From: Lysinibacillus sp. ZYM-1
Lineage (GTDB): Bacteria; Bacillota; Bacilli; Bacillales_A; Planococcaceae
Assembly: GCF_001308875.1 (NCBI RefSeq)
Contig: NZ_KQ465125.1
Location: 22,110 to 86,109, forward strand
Reading direction: 5' to 3'
Length of the DNA stretch: 64,000 bases
The notes beneath the pieces are model-generated. The model had not been told where the DNA came from. It did not search any database and saw nothing but the letters and a program-made list of their open reading frames with translations. Below, in pieces: positions 27,964 to 36,643 of this stretch. The translations under genes were made by a program, and so were the position numbers. Positions within the stretch are counted from its first letter, which is position 1, and every line of letters begins with the position of its first letter.

Positions 27964-29430
27964 TCAAACAAATTTCAAATGGCCAGCTTCTATTGCTATT
28001 TCTGCATCACTATGTGGAAATTTAGTATTTTCAATAATTTGATAATCCTCATGGCCTTTACCAGCAAAAATAATCATATCGCCTGGTTCAGCAACCTCTA
28101 TGGCATGACGTACTGCCTCTGCACGATCTCCGATGCAGGCATAATTGTCATGTAGCATCCCTTTGGCCAAATCACCTGTAATACTATTATAGTCCTCATA
28201 GCGTGGGTCATCTGTTGTCAAAATGACATACTCTGCTGCCGACGCCTTCTCAGCCATTGCAGGACGCTTTGATTTATCGCGATTACCACCTGTCCCAACT
28301 AAGAAAATAAGTTTGCCCTTTTTATATGGTTGTGCTGCTTCAATCGCTTTCTCAATAGCATCTGGTGTATGTGCATAATCAACAAAGATTTGTACAGGTA
28401 GGTCTGAACATACTTTCTCCATACGACCTTTAACTGGTGGAAGTTGCTCGACTTGCTCGATAATGGCCTCCATAGAATAGCCACGACCGTAAAATGCCAC
28501 CATTGCTGCTAATACATTATAAATATTAAATTCACCAAGTAAATTCATTTTCACACGATAAATTCCTTCAGCCATTTCCACATCAAAAGATGTCATATAA
28601 TCGTGATATTCACAGTTAATTGCACGGAAATCTGCTGTTTCATTTTTTAAACCATATGTCCACACTGGAAATGGTGTCATTGCTGCATATCGTTCTGACC
28701 AAGCATCATCAGCATTCAGCACGACGAATTTATTCTTTTCCAAATCCTGTCCAAGCTGGGAGAATAATAAACCTTTAGCGTGGCCATATTCCTCCATCGT
28801 ACCATGGAAATCAAGATGATCATGCGTTAGATTTGTAAAAATAGCTACATCATAGTCAACACCTGCTAGACGTCCAAGTGCTAGCCCATGTGATGAAACC
28901 TCCATCGTCATTAAACGACAGCCTTCCATTTTTGCTCTAAAAATCATTTGTTGCGTCGATAACGCATCACTCGTTGTATTGGCAGATTCATATAAAATTC
29001 CATTTAAATTAAAGCCAATTGTGCCAGTTAAGGCAGATTTTTCACCCATACCATGCATGATATTTTGAATAATACCTGTTACAGATGTTTTACCATTCGT
29101 TCCCGTTACCCCGATCATCGTAATATCTTTGGAAGGATAATCAAAAAACTTTGCGGCTAGTAAGCCAACTGCACGATCTGTGTCTTTCACAATTACTTGT
29201 GCAATTGTCTCACCTAGCGGTAATTCACGCTCCGTTACAACAATTTTAGCCCCGCCATCCACAGCCCTTTGAGCATAGTCATGCCCATCCACTGTATATC
29301 CTTTAATACACACAAACATACTATTTGGTTGTACACTTCTTGAATCTACTACGATATCAGTTACTTGGTCTGGCAGCATGCCAATTATTTTTTTCAAAGG
29401 TAATGCACTTAACAATTCCTCTGCATACAT
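27964..29430 (-). CDS. murE: UDP-N-acetylmuramoyl-L-alanyl-D-glutamate ligase, MurE (lysine or diaminopimelate adding)
   Basis: 488 residues from the ATG at 29430, eight bases after GGAGG. Mur ligase motifs are TGTNGKTS (P-loop), TSDALSTQQ, the EVSSHGL segment, FTNLTHDHLDFHG, and the C-terminal VDYAHTPDAIEKAI. The residue-specificity loop reads TTDDPRYED, close to the DNPR of diaminopimelate-adding enzymes but with Asp for Asn. It adds the third residue of the peptidoglycan stem peptide. It lies outside a dcw cluster, between prfC and an aldehyde dehydrogenase gene, which suggests a second MurE elsewhere. Confidence 0.92.
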   Translation of the reverse strand: MYAEELLSALPLKKIIGMLPDQVTDIVVDSRSVQPNSMFVCIKGYTVDGHDYAQRAVDGGAKIVVTERELPLGETIAQVIVKDTDRAVGLLAAKFFDYPSKDITMIGVTGTNGKTSVTGIIQNIMHGMGEKSALTGTIGFNLNGILYESANTTSDALSTQQMIFRAKMEGCRLMTMEVSSHGLALGRLAGVDYDVAIFTNLTHDHLDFHGTMEEYGHAKGLLFSQLGQDLEKNKFVVLNADDAWSERYAAMTPFPVWTYGLKNETADFRAINCEYHDYMTSFDVEMAEGIYRVKMNLLGEFNIYNVLAAMVAFYGRGYSMEAIIEQVEQLPPVKGRMEKVCSDLPVQIFVDYAHTPDAIEKAIEAAQPYKKGKLIFLVGTGGNRDKSKRPAMAEKASAAEYVILTTDDPRYEDYNSITGDLAKGMLHDNYACIGDRAEAVRHAIEVAEPGDMIIFAGKGHEDYQIIENTKFPHSDAEIAIEAGHLKFV

Positions 29431-29742
29431 TTCATAGTCCTCCAATCAATCTCTACACTCATGTCATCATTTTTTACTATTCGACAAAAAACGACAATAT
29501 GAATCCCCCCACGTTCTATTGAACTTATTTTACTACTTATTTCGCGATAAATAAAATGTCTCCGCGCTGTTTTTTCAACGAAAACGCTTTCATTTGAACA
29601 AAAAAATATGTTTTCCTCGAATTTTTCAACTATAATCACGAATCGGCATTTTTCGACATGCCTAGGATGGGATTTTTGGGGACATTCTTCTATACAAAGG
29701 AGGGTTTTTTGAATGGGGATATCTTAAGATACCCCCTTTTTA
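29431..29742. promoter_or_regulatory. Intergenic stretch with possible short plus-strand transcript
   Basis: No convincing gene. A plus-strand TATAAT lies at about 29631, a spaced GGAGG at 29699-29703, and a GC-topped hairpin (GGGGATATCTT / AAGATACCCCC, 29715-29736) followed by TTTTT. The hairpin sits directly after the stop of the minus-strand aldehyde dehydrogenase gene and may serve as its terminator too, though the minus side has no T run. Confidence 0.35.
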
Positions 29743-31131
29743 CTATTTCATAATAGAACGTACAATTTTCACCTTTTGTTTATAGGGTGGGAAAAGTACA
29801 TTTGTCTCAAGCTTGGAAGATTTTTTTAAAATAGATTTAGCGTGTGTAAAGTTTTCAAAGCTCGCTTTGCCATGATATGCTTTCACCCCTGAAGGTCCAA
29901 CACCCCCAAAAGGTAAATGTAAGTTACCAACATGTGTAATAGTATCATTAATACATCCTCCACCGAATGGCAGTTCCTCTAAAAAATATTGAATTGCTTT
30001 GTCATGCTCCGAGAAGAAATATGCCGCTAAAGGTTTCGGCAGTTGGCGAATTTGATGAATAGCAAGTGGTAAATCGTTATACATCATGACAGGTAATATG
30101 GGACCAAAGAGCTCTTCCTGCATCGAAGGGCTTGTCCACTTAACATACTCAATGATCGTTGGCTCAATATATAAATCATCACGATCTATTCGCCCACCAA
30201 ATGTAATAGCATCGCGTTCTTCCTTGATAATTTGCTGTAAACGATCAAACTGTCTAAGATTCACAATGCGACCGTAATCAGGGCTTTTCAGTGGATTCTT
30301 CCCATAAAAAGTACGTATCGTTTCTTTTAATATTTTCATAAAACGGTCATAAACATCTTTGTGGACAAGTAAATAATCTGGTGCCACACATGTTTGTCCA
30401 GTATTTGTGAATTTTCCCCATACAATTCGCTTCGCTGCTACTTCAAGGTTCGCTGTTTGATCCACAATAGCTGGACTTTTTCCTCCAAGTTCTAAAGCAA
30501 TGGGCGTTAATCGTTCTGCAGCTGCCTTAGCCACCACTTTGCCAACTGCTACACTTCCTGTAAAAAATATATAGTCAAAAGAAGCATGGATCAGGGCAGT
30601 GACCTCTTCTTTTTCACCTTCTACTACACGTACATAGGAAGGATGAAATGTTTCTTCAATTACCTTTTTTACGATGGCTGCAGTGTGTACAGATGTTTCT
30701 GAAGGTTTGACGATGGCTGTATTTCCACCAACTATCGCTCCTACAAGTGGTTCCATAACAAGTTGGAATGGATAATTAAACGGACCAATAATTAAGGTGA
30801 CACCATATGGCTCACGAACAATAAAGCTTTTACCCATCTGATATTGAACGGGTGTTTTGACAGCTTCTGGTTGCGTCCATTCTTCCACATGCTTCACCAT
30901 ATATGAAATACTATCTAAGACAATGCCAATCTCAGTTGCATATGCTTCAAATTCACTTTTACGAAGGTCTAAGTATAGTGCATTCAATATTTCTTTCTCA
31001 TATTTTAAAATGGATTTCTTTAACTTTTTTAATTGCTCTTTTCGAAACTTCACACTTTTTGTGGCACGAGAGAAATAAAATTGACGTTGCTCTGTAATCA
31101 TATTTTCCACATCTTGAGACGTAAAATTCAT
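29743..31131 (-). CDS. Aldehyde dehydrogenase, class 3-like (AldH/YwdH type)
   Basis: 462 residues from the ATG at 31131; a TTG directly before it is also possible. Short class-3 form without the N-terminal extension of other ALDHs. LIIGPFNYPFQLVMEPLVGAI, the catalytic Glu in LELGGKSPAIVD and the Cys in NTGQTCVAPDYLLV are present. The C-terminal KSSKLETNVLFPPYKQKVKIVRSIM resembles the tail of fatty-aldehyde dehydrogenases. It oxidises medium- or long-chain or aromatic aldehydes with NAD(P). Confidence 0.92.
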   Translation of the reverse strand: MNFTSQDVENMITEQRQFYFSRATKSVKFRKEQLKKLKKSILKYEKEILNALYLDLRKSEFEAYATEIGIVLDSISYMVKHVEEWTQPEAVKTPVQYQMGKSFIVREPYGVTLIIGPFNYPFQLVMEPLVGAIVGGNTAIVKPSETSVHTAAIVKKVIEETFHPSYVRVVEGEKEEVTALIHASFDYIFFTGSVAVGKVVAKAAAERLTPIALELGGKSPAIVDQTANLEVAAKRIVWGKFTNTGQTCVAPDYLLVHKDVYDRFMKILKETIRTFYGKNPLKSPDYGRIVNLRQFDRLQQIIKEERDAITFGGRIDRDDLYIEPTIIEYVKWTSPSMQEELFGPILPVMMYNDLPLAIHQIRQLPKPLAAYFFSEHDKAIQYFLEELPFGGGCINDTITHVGNLHLPFGGVGPSGVKAYHGKASFENFTHAKSILKKSSKLETNVLFPPYKQKVKIVRSIMK

Positions 31132-31336
31132 CAATAAAGCACCCCTTTTTAAAAAATGACATACATAGTTTTTTCATTTCGAAACAAACTATCATTGTCT
31201 ATACGATACAACATCAAGAGGAAAAAATCCTCTTTCTTCATCAGGGGGCGATGAAATTTGAGCAAATGAAATGTTTTAGTTTTTTCATCTCGGGAAATAT
31301 ACAACTACATATTAAACGAAACGGGGGCGTAGATGT

Positions 31337-31489
31337 ATGACAACAACAACGACATGGTGGGAGTCTATTTTTTCAGGACCTTTATCGCATGGAATTTGTG
31401 AAGAAAAATTATTGCTTTTGCAAGATGAGGCTTTCTTATATCTTTCTCCAACACCGGTAGAGAATGAAGAAGATCTTGAAGTAAATTAA
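31337..31489 (+). CDS. Small protein of unknown function, 50 aa
   Basis: ATG at 31337 behind a GGGGG-rich stretch (ACGGGGGCGT). The product begins MTTTTTWWESIFSGPLSHGI and ends with an acidic tail (VENEEDLEVN). No membrane segment. A good terminator starts six bases after the stop, which supports a real gene. No family is recognised; the single Cys and paired Trp are notable. The ribosome binding site is only moderate, so confidence is limited. Confidence 0.55.
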   Translation: MTTTTTWWESIFSGPLSHGICEEKLLLLQDEAFLYLSPTPVENEEDLEVN

Positions 31490-31494
31490 AGAAT

Positions 31495-31528
31495 GCGCAT
31501 TATAGGATGTCCCTATAATGCGCTTTTA
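31495..31528 (+). terminator. Terminator after the 50-aa gene
   Basis: Perfect 12-bp stem GCGCATTATAGG / CCTATAATGCGC followed by TTTTAT. It is also close to the stop of the minus-strand FMN reductase gene. Confidence 0.75.
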
Positions 31529-31534
31529 TCATGT

Positions 31535-32068
31535 TTAATTAACGATTAATACCTGTCGTAACTGCTTTAACTCAGCTTCTAATCTGTTGATAGCTTCTTC
31601 TTCTATGGCAAAACCTCCTTCATCAAGACGAATAATTTGTTTATCCACAATATAAACAGAATGTGTCATTGATGTGGCCCCTAAAACAGCTAAAACGGGC
31701 TTTAAAGCATACTCTAATGCTAATAAATGACCAATAGAACCGCCAACTGCGATCGGTAATATTACCTTTCCGAGTAGTGCTTTTTGGGGTAGTAGATCTA
31801 AGTAAGTCTTCAAGATCCCCGTAAAAGATGCTTTATATATCGGGGTTAGAATAACGATTATTTGTGCTTCTTCAACCCTTTTATTTTCTACCTGAATAGT
31901 TTCACTTGCGAAATTGGCTGTTATTAAATCTATAGCTGGTAGGTCATGAACATAATTAGAATGGACTTCTATTCCTTGTGCATTTAAATGATTTTCAACC
32001 TTTTCATGGATTGCCATAACCCTAGAACTTTTTGAGTTACTCCCATTAATGATTACTGCTTTTGTCAT
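31535..32068 (-). CDS. NAD(P)H-dependent FMN reductase (SsuE-like)
   Basis: 177 residues from the ATG at 32068, eight bases after AAAGGAG. Flavodoxin-like fold: VIINGSNSKSSRVMAIHEKV at the phosphate loop, VILTPIYKASFTGILKTYLDLLPQKAL and LPIAVGGSIGHLLALEYALKPVLAVLGA, the SsuE-type signature. It supplies reduced FMN to sulfonate or other monooxygenases. No ssuD or transport genes are next to it. A long hairpin lies in its leader. Confidence 0.85.
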   Translation of the reverse strand: MTKAVIINGSNSKSSRVMAIHEKVENHLNAQGIEVHSNYVHDLPAIDLITANFASETIQVENKRVEEAQIIVILTPIYKASFTGILKTYLDLLPQKALLGKVILPIAVGGSIGHLLALEYALKPVLAVLGATSMTHSVYIVDKQIIRLDEGGFAIEEEAINRLEAELKQLRQVLIVN

Positions 32069-32109
32069 TGTTCCCACTCCTTTTATCTCTTCTTTACTTT
32101 AAGCCATTA

Positions 32110-32163
32110 AAAAAGGCCCCTATTTTACAATCAAACGAAAATCGTCTTGTAAAATAGAAGCCT
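32110..32163 (-). terminator. Terminator of lpdA, or attenuator before the FMN reductase gene
   Basis: A long stem on the minus strand pairs CTATTTTACAA with TTGTAAAATAG, closed by AGGC/GCCT, and is followed by T6. It lies between lpdA and the FMN reductase gene, so it could end the first or modulate the second. Confidence 0.7.
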
Positions 32164-32248
32164 CTAGATGCCTAGTCAACTTTTCAATACCAAGTATTCT
32201 TATAAAATTAATCTAACATATATTTTTTTAATGTCAATAGCTTTTTAA

Positions 32249-33586
32249 TTATCGGTGAATAGCTTTTCCAAAAACAGCTTTAGCAGCGTCTCCAATATGT
32301 TCAGACACAGTCGGATGAGGGAAGGTCATTTGGGCTAATGAATGGGCTGTACCGCCTGCATTTTTTGTCGCCAATATAGCATTCAGCATTTCTGTTGCAC
32401 CATCTCCCACAACACAAGCACCTAAAATTTGACCGCTACCCTCTTTGGTAATCAGCTTCACAAAGCCATCTGTATTCCCTTCCATTAAAGCCTTTGGATT
32501 TGTCTGTAGGGGCATTTTTGTCATCGTGTAAGGTTCTTTAACCTGTTCTTCTAGTAAACCAAATGTAGCAATTTCAGGATGTGTATAAACACAACGTGGG
32601 ATAGATGTTTGGTCAATTGTTGTCAGTTGATTGCCCACAATATAATCTACAACATAGATTCCTTCCGTGCTCGCAGAATGCGCTAATTGATAACCTCCCA
32701 CTAAATCACCAATTGCATAAATATGGGGCTTACTCGTCTGTAAATGCTCATTGACAGCAATTAAACGCCCTTCAAATGCCAACTCTAAATGCTGAGCAAT
32801 TTCTGTGTTAGGACGACGACCTGTGGCAAATAAAAGATTTTCATATGTATATATACCTTTAGATGTATGAATGGTATTGCCTTCAAATTTTTCAAATTGG
32901 AAATCTGTCACAAGCTCAATACCAAGTTCCTTCATCTTTTTTCGAATAAGTGGTCTTGCTTCTGCCTCTTCCGTTTGTAAAATATCCTCACTATGATTAA
33001 GCATTGTAACTTTCGTTCCTAATGGCGCTAAGCTAAAGGCCATTTCCACTGCAATCACACCACCACCAATAATCGTTAATTGTGCTGGTAGCTCTTCAAG
33101 ATTAAAGAATGTATCTGTTGTAAAATAGGTAGAGGTTTCTAACCCTTCAAATGGTGGAACAAATGGTTTACTACCTGTTGCTAAAATAATATCTGTTGCA
33201 GTCAAAGTTTTCTTCCCAACTGTAATCGTTAAATCTTTAGATAATGTCGCCTCACCGCGATATAAAGTTATATGGTTGTTGATAATAAATTGTTCAATAT
33301 TTGTTAGGAGCTCTTGAATAATTGTATCTTTTCGTTGCATCAATCGAGGAAAATTTATTTCCATATTGGCCACTTCAATACCCCAGCTGTTTCCCCGCTT
33401 TATTGCCTGTACTAGTTTACTATGCTCTAATAAAATCTTAGATGGAATGCAGCCGACATTATAGCAGGCCCCTCCCAATTTATCTCGTTCAATTAATGCG
33501 ACCTTTTTGCCATACTTCGCCGCATGAATGGCAGCCACATAGCCACCTGGTCCAGCCCCAATGATAGCTATATCAAATTTTTCCAT
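32249..33586 (-). CDS. lpdA: Dihydrolipoamide dehydrogenase
   Basis: 445 residues from the ATG at 33586, which follows GAGGTG. FAD loop IIGAGPGGYVAAIHAAKYG, redox-active disulfide GGACYNVGCIPSK, NAD loop IIGGGVIAVEMA, and the C-terminal HPHPTVSE-like FPHPTVSEHIGDA with the active-site His-Glu pair. It reoxidises the lipoyl arm of 2-oxoacid dehydrogenases or glycine cleavage H protein. No E1 or E2 gene is adjacent, so it is a stand-alone E3 copy. Confidence 0.93.
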   Translation of the reverse strand: MEKFDIAIIGAGPGGYVAAIHAAKYGKKVALIERDKLGGACYNVGCIPSKILLEHSKLVQAIKRGNSWGIEVANMEINFPRLMQRKDTIIQELLTNIEQFIINNHITLYRGEATLSKDLTITVGKKTLTATDIILATGSKPFVPPFEGLETSTYFTTDTFFNLEELPAQLTIIGGGVIAVEMAFSLAPLGTKVTMLNHSEDILQTEEAEARPLIRKKMKELGIELVTDFQFEKFEGNTIHTSKGIYTYENLLFATGRRPNTEIAQHLELAFEGRLIAVNEHLQTSKPHIYAIGDLVGGYQLAHSASTEGIYVVDYIVGNQLTTIDQTSIPRCVYTHPEIATFGLLEEQVKEPYTMTKMPLQTNPKALMEGNTDGFVKLITKEGSGQILGACVVGDGATEMLNAILATKNAGGTAHSLAQMTFPHPTVSEHIGDAAKAVFGKAIHR

Positions 33587-33807
33587 ATTTTTCACCTCAT
33601 GTATCACCATATCATTTGGAAAAATTGAATGCAATATCATCAATGACACCATGGTGAAGCTGCATCCACTTCTAGCCAGATACCTTGTGGCGACATGATG
33701 TTAGTCATCAAAAGCAAAACAGCCATTCAGGAGGGAGCCTTCTGTACCTGACGCTTTCGATACAAAAAACATTTGTTAACTCAAGCGAAGTTGCAGAAAT
33801 AGTAAAA

Positions 33808-33828
33808 GCCTTTCATTCAATGAAAGGC
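33808..33828 (-). terminator. Terminator after katE
   Basis: Compact stem GCCTTTCATT / AATGAAAGGC followed by TTTTACT on the minus strand. The rest of 33587-33861 has no convincing gene. Confidence 0.75.
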
Positions 33829-33861
33829 CACTTTATCTTACACTGTATTTGCTTTTTTACT

Positions 33862-35928
33862 TTAATAAATATTTCGTTGCCAAAATCTTTGTTGTGCGAT
33901 GGCATCTACAAATTTTTTAGCGAAATCTTTATTACCAGTTGCTAAAACAATTCCTGGCCCTACATTCGCATTCGACATATTAAAAAACGTTGTGCCAGTA
34001 ACAGCAAACCCAATCGGTTTATAATGACGGTATGCCTCATTAATGTAATTTGCAATATGTGTATTAAATTTTGCTTGATTACTTGCCTTTACACCAACAA
34101 CATATAACGAGTCAAATAATACAGCATCGGTTGTAATAAACGTGTCACTAGCCGTTAATTGAACACCATTATTCCCTGTCACAACTCCTAGTCGATCAGA
34201 GATAATGCTGTAGCGTACACCTTGTCTTGTTAAATACTTCAATACTTCCCCTACCTCAGTGGCATCAAAGCTATCACCAATTAAAACACCTACTTTAAGC
34301 GTATAAGGCAATTTAATGGTATTGGCTTGACTAAGTGCAGGTGAAGAGGCAGTAACTTTGGACTGTTCGCCAATAGGGCGGTTAACGCCAACATTGTCGG
34401 CTACAGTTGAAGCCATTGCTTTATCTACATGGACAAACATATCCACAACTTGCTGTCGCACCGATTTACTTTTGACTTTTCCAACCTCAAAGCTAAAAGC
34501 GTCAATAATATGTTGTTTTTCTGGCGGGGACATACTGTTCCAAAAGAGCCTTGCTTGTGAAAAATGATCGTCAAAAGATTTACTGCGTGCTCTTGTGATC
34601 CTCCCTTCAACCTTCTCCTCATAATGAACATATCCCCCCTCCCTTGCAGTGGAAGTCGCAGGAGTATTATTAGCCAATGAATTTTTATGATAGCTCACTC
34701 TACCTAGATTAATTGTTTGTCTACTAAAACCATTACGTTGATTATTATGAACAGGGCAAATAGGACGATTAATAGGGATTTCCGCAAAATTGGGGCCCCC
34801 TAAACGAATTAACTGTGTATCTAAATAAGAGAAGAGTCTACCTTGTAACAGTGGATCATTGGTAAAGTCAATGCCTGGTACAACATTTCCTGGATGGAAG
34901 GCAACTTGCTCAGTTTCAGTAAATACATTATCCACATTACGATTTAAGATCATCTTGCCAATTTTCTTTACTGGTACTAGTTCTTCTGGCCAAAGCTTTG
35001 TTGCATCTAAAATATCAAATTCAAATTTAAATTCATCCTCCGGTTCAAGTATTTGCACACCTAACTCAAACTCTGGATAATCTCCAATTTCAATGGCTTC
35101 CCACAAATCCCGTCGTTGAAAATCTGAGTCCTTCCCAGCAATTATCTGAGCCTCATCCCAAACTAGTGAATGTACACCAAGTATAGGCTTCCAATGAAAC
35201 TTCACAAATCTCGATCTTCCCCTGTCATTAACAAAGCGGAATGTATGCACGCCGAAACCTTCCATCATACGGAAACTTCTAGGTATTGTTCGATCAGACA
35301 TATGCCACATAATCATATGAGCAATCTCCTGATTGTTCGCAACAAAATCCCAAAACGTATCGTGAGCAGAGGCAGCTTGCGGCATATCATTATGTGGCTC
35401 AGGCTTTACTGCATGGATTAAATCTGGGAACTTAATGGCATCCTGAATAAAAAAGACTGGAATATTATTGCCCACTAAATCATAATTTCCTTCATCCGTG
35501 TAAAATTTCGTTGCAAACCCGCGAACATCACGAGCCGTGTCCATGGAGCCTAAGCTACCTACCACTGTCGAGAATCTGACAAACACAGGCGTTTTCTTCT
35601 TCGGGTCCTGCAGAAATTTCGCCTTCGTATACTCTTTCATTGACTCATACAATTCGAATTCACCATGCGCTGCAAAACCTCTTGCATGTACGACACGTTC
35701 TGGAATTCGTTCATGATCAAAATGTGTAATTTTTTCTCGAAGGTGAAAATCCTCCATAATTGTCGGACCGCGGACTCCTGCTTTTAGCGAATCCTCATCG
35801 TTCGACACTCTTAAACCCTGATTCGTTGTCATTTTCGTACCTTCATTTTCAACACGAAACGACTCTAGTTGCTGATCCTTTGCATTGTCCTCTATATTTT
35901 TGCGTTGATTCGGCTTTGACTTATCCAC
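33862..35928 (-). CDS. katE: Large-subunit (clade 2) catalase
   Basis: 688 residues from the GTG at 35928, preceded by AAAGGGG; an in-frame TTG 36 bases upstream lacks a site. Close to B. subtilis KatE in length and sequence: MTTNQGLRVSNDEDSLKAGVRGPTIMEDF, active-site His in ERVVHARGFAAHG, Asn in DLVGNNIPVFF, and haem-ligand Tyr in LFSYLDTQLIRLGGPNF. The C-terminal 150 residues form the flavodoxin-like domain of large catalases (LKVGVLIGDSFD). Degrades hydrogen peroxide; sigma-B-controlled in B. subtilis, but the promoter seen here is sigma-A-like. Confidence 0.96.
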   Translation of the reverse strand: MDKSKPNQRKNIEDNAKDQQLESFRVENEGTKMTTNQGLRVSNDEDSLKAGVRGPTIMEDFHLREKITHFDHERIPERVVHARGFAAHGEFELYESMKEYTKAKFLQDPKKKTPVFVRFSTVVGSLGSMDTARDVRGFATKFYTDEGNYDLVGNNIPVFFIQDAIKFPDLIHAVKPEPHNDMPQAASAHDTFWDFVANNQEIAHMIMWHMSDRTIPRSFRMMEGFGVHTFRFVNDRGRSRFVKFHWKPILGVHSLVWDEAQIIAGKDSDFQRRDLWEAIEIGDYPEFELGVQILEPEDEFKFEFDILDATKLWPEELVPVKKIGKMILNRNVDNVFTETEQVAFHPGNVVPGIDFTNDPLLQGRLFSYLDTQLIRLGGPNFAEIPINRPICPVHNNQRNGFSRQTINLGRVSYHKNSLANNTPATSTAREGGYVHYEEKVEGRITRARSKSFDDHFSQARLFWNSMSPPEKQHIIDAFSFEVGKVKSKSVRQQVVDMFVHVDKAMASTVADNVGVNRPIGEQSKVTASSPALSQANTIKLPYTLKVGVLIGDSFDATEVGEVLKYLTRQGVRYSIISDRLGVVTGNNGVQLTASDTFITTDAVLFDSLYVVGVKASNQAKFNTHIANYINEAYRHYKPIGFAVTGTTFFNMSNANVGPGIVLATGNKDFAKKFVDAIAQQRFWQRNIY

Positions 35929-35981
35929 GCAATCCCCTTTCATACTATTACTGATTTCGCTCAATAGACACTATATGTTTG

Positions 35982-36010
35982 ATTAGAGTAAACATGCATT
36001 TATTTGACAA
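35982..36010 (-). promoter_or_regulatory. Sigma-A-type promoter of katE
   Basis: Minus strand TTGTCA (36010-36005), 17-base spacer, TCTAAT (35987-35982). No clear PerR box or sigma-B GTTT-GGGTAT pair was found nearby. Confidence 0.55.
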
Positions 36011-36035
36011 TCTATCTTGATGAAAAGAAAAAATA

Positions 36036-36059
36036 GGTCCCTATTTAAAATAGAGAACC
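36036..36059 (-). terminator. Terminator of the RloAB operon
   Basis: Stem GGTTCTCTATTT / AAATAGGGACC followed by TATTTTTTC on the minus strand, eight bases after the rloB stop. Confidence 0.8.
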
Positions 36060-36067
36060 AACAATTC

Positions 36068-36643
36068 TTAAAATATGTATCGTATCATTTCATGTATGTT
36101 ACAGTAAGGGTTGTCACGGCTCTCCGTATTACGAAGAGCCATCATATCTGTACAATTTTTAATAGCTACCTCATGTCGTAATGCAATGGGGGCAATAATG
36201 GTCTCATCAGCCTTATGACGGAAATAACGACTCACGCCAAGGTGTTGTTCCATTTTGTCATTTAAAACCGCACGCGGATATTTTTCTGAACTATCCACTT
36301 CTTCAAAATGCAGAAGTAACCATAATTCGAAAGCTTCATTTGTATAGGCAATATGGATACCTTGTTCCTCACAAAATTGATTTACTTCCTCCAATTGCTT
36401 TTCTGTTAAATCATCCTTATCAAAAACAATCCAAACCTCATCAAAATATTGATAACTGGAATCCCGATAAGCATGTTGGGCAAGCTTGATGGCGGAACGT
36501 TTTACGTTTTTTATTTTAACGCTTACCATTTTAGAGCGTTTCAAAATACGCATCTGCTCAAAATAAATACGTTCCGTTTCACCTTCACAGTAAATTAAAA
36601 TGGTTTTCCGCAGTGTTCGGTTCCCTTGTTGACGTACTCTCAC
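36068..36643 (-). CDS. rloB: RloB-like protein with TOPRIM-type acidic motifs (probable phage-defence effector)
   Basis: 191 residues; GTG start overlapping the ATPase stop by four bases (GTGA), so translation is coupled. Residues about 10-30 give TILIYCEGETERIYFEQM and residues about 65-80 give DEVWIVFDKDDLTE. The conserved Glu and the DxD are the metal-binding pattern of TOPRIM nucleases, as in RloB (PF13707). RloB partners an AAA ATPase in loci such as RloAB and AbiL; related ATPase-TOPRIM pairs (OLD, Gabija, PARIS) act against phages. The role here is inferred from the family and the pairing. Confidence 0.85.
   Translation of the reverse strand: MRVRQQGNRTLRKTILIYCEGETERIYFEQMRILKRSKMVSVKIKNVKRSAIKLAQHAYRDSSYQYFDEVWIVFDKDDLTEKQLEEVNQFCEEQGIHIAYTNEAFELWLLLHFEEVDSSEKYPRAVLNDKMEQHLGVSRYFRHKADETIIAPIALRHEVAIKNCTDMMALRNTESRDNPYCNIHEMIRYIF

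Noticed and set aside
29409..29639. Minus-strand frame of 76 codons upstream of murE
   Set aside because: It covers the murE ribosome binding site and promoter region in another frame and lacks its own start signal.
33685..33945. Plus-strand frame of 86 codons between lpdA and katE
   Set aside because: It overlaps the katE 3' end and its terminator, has no ribosome binding site, and its translation looks like random low-complexity sequence.
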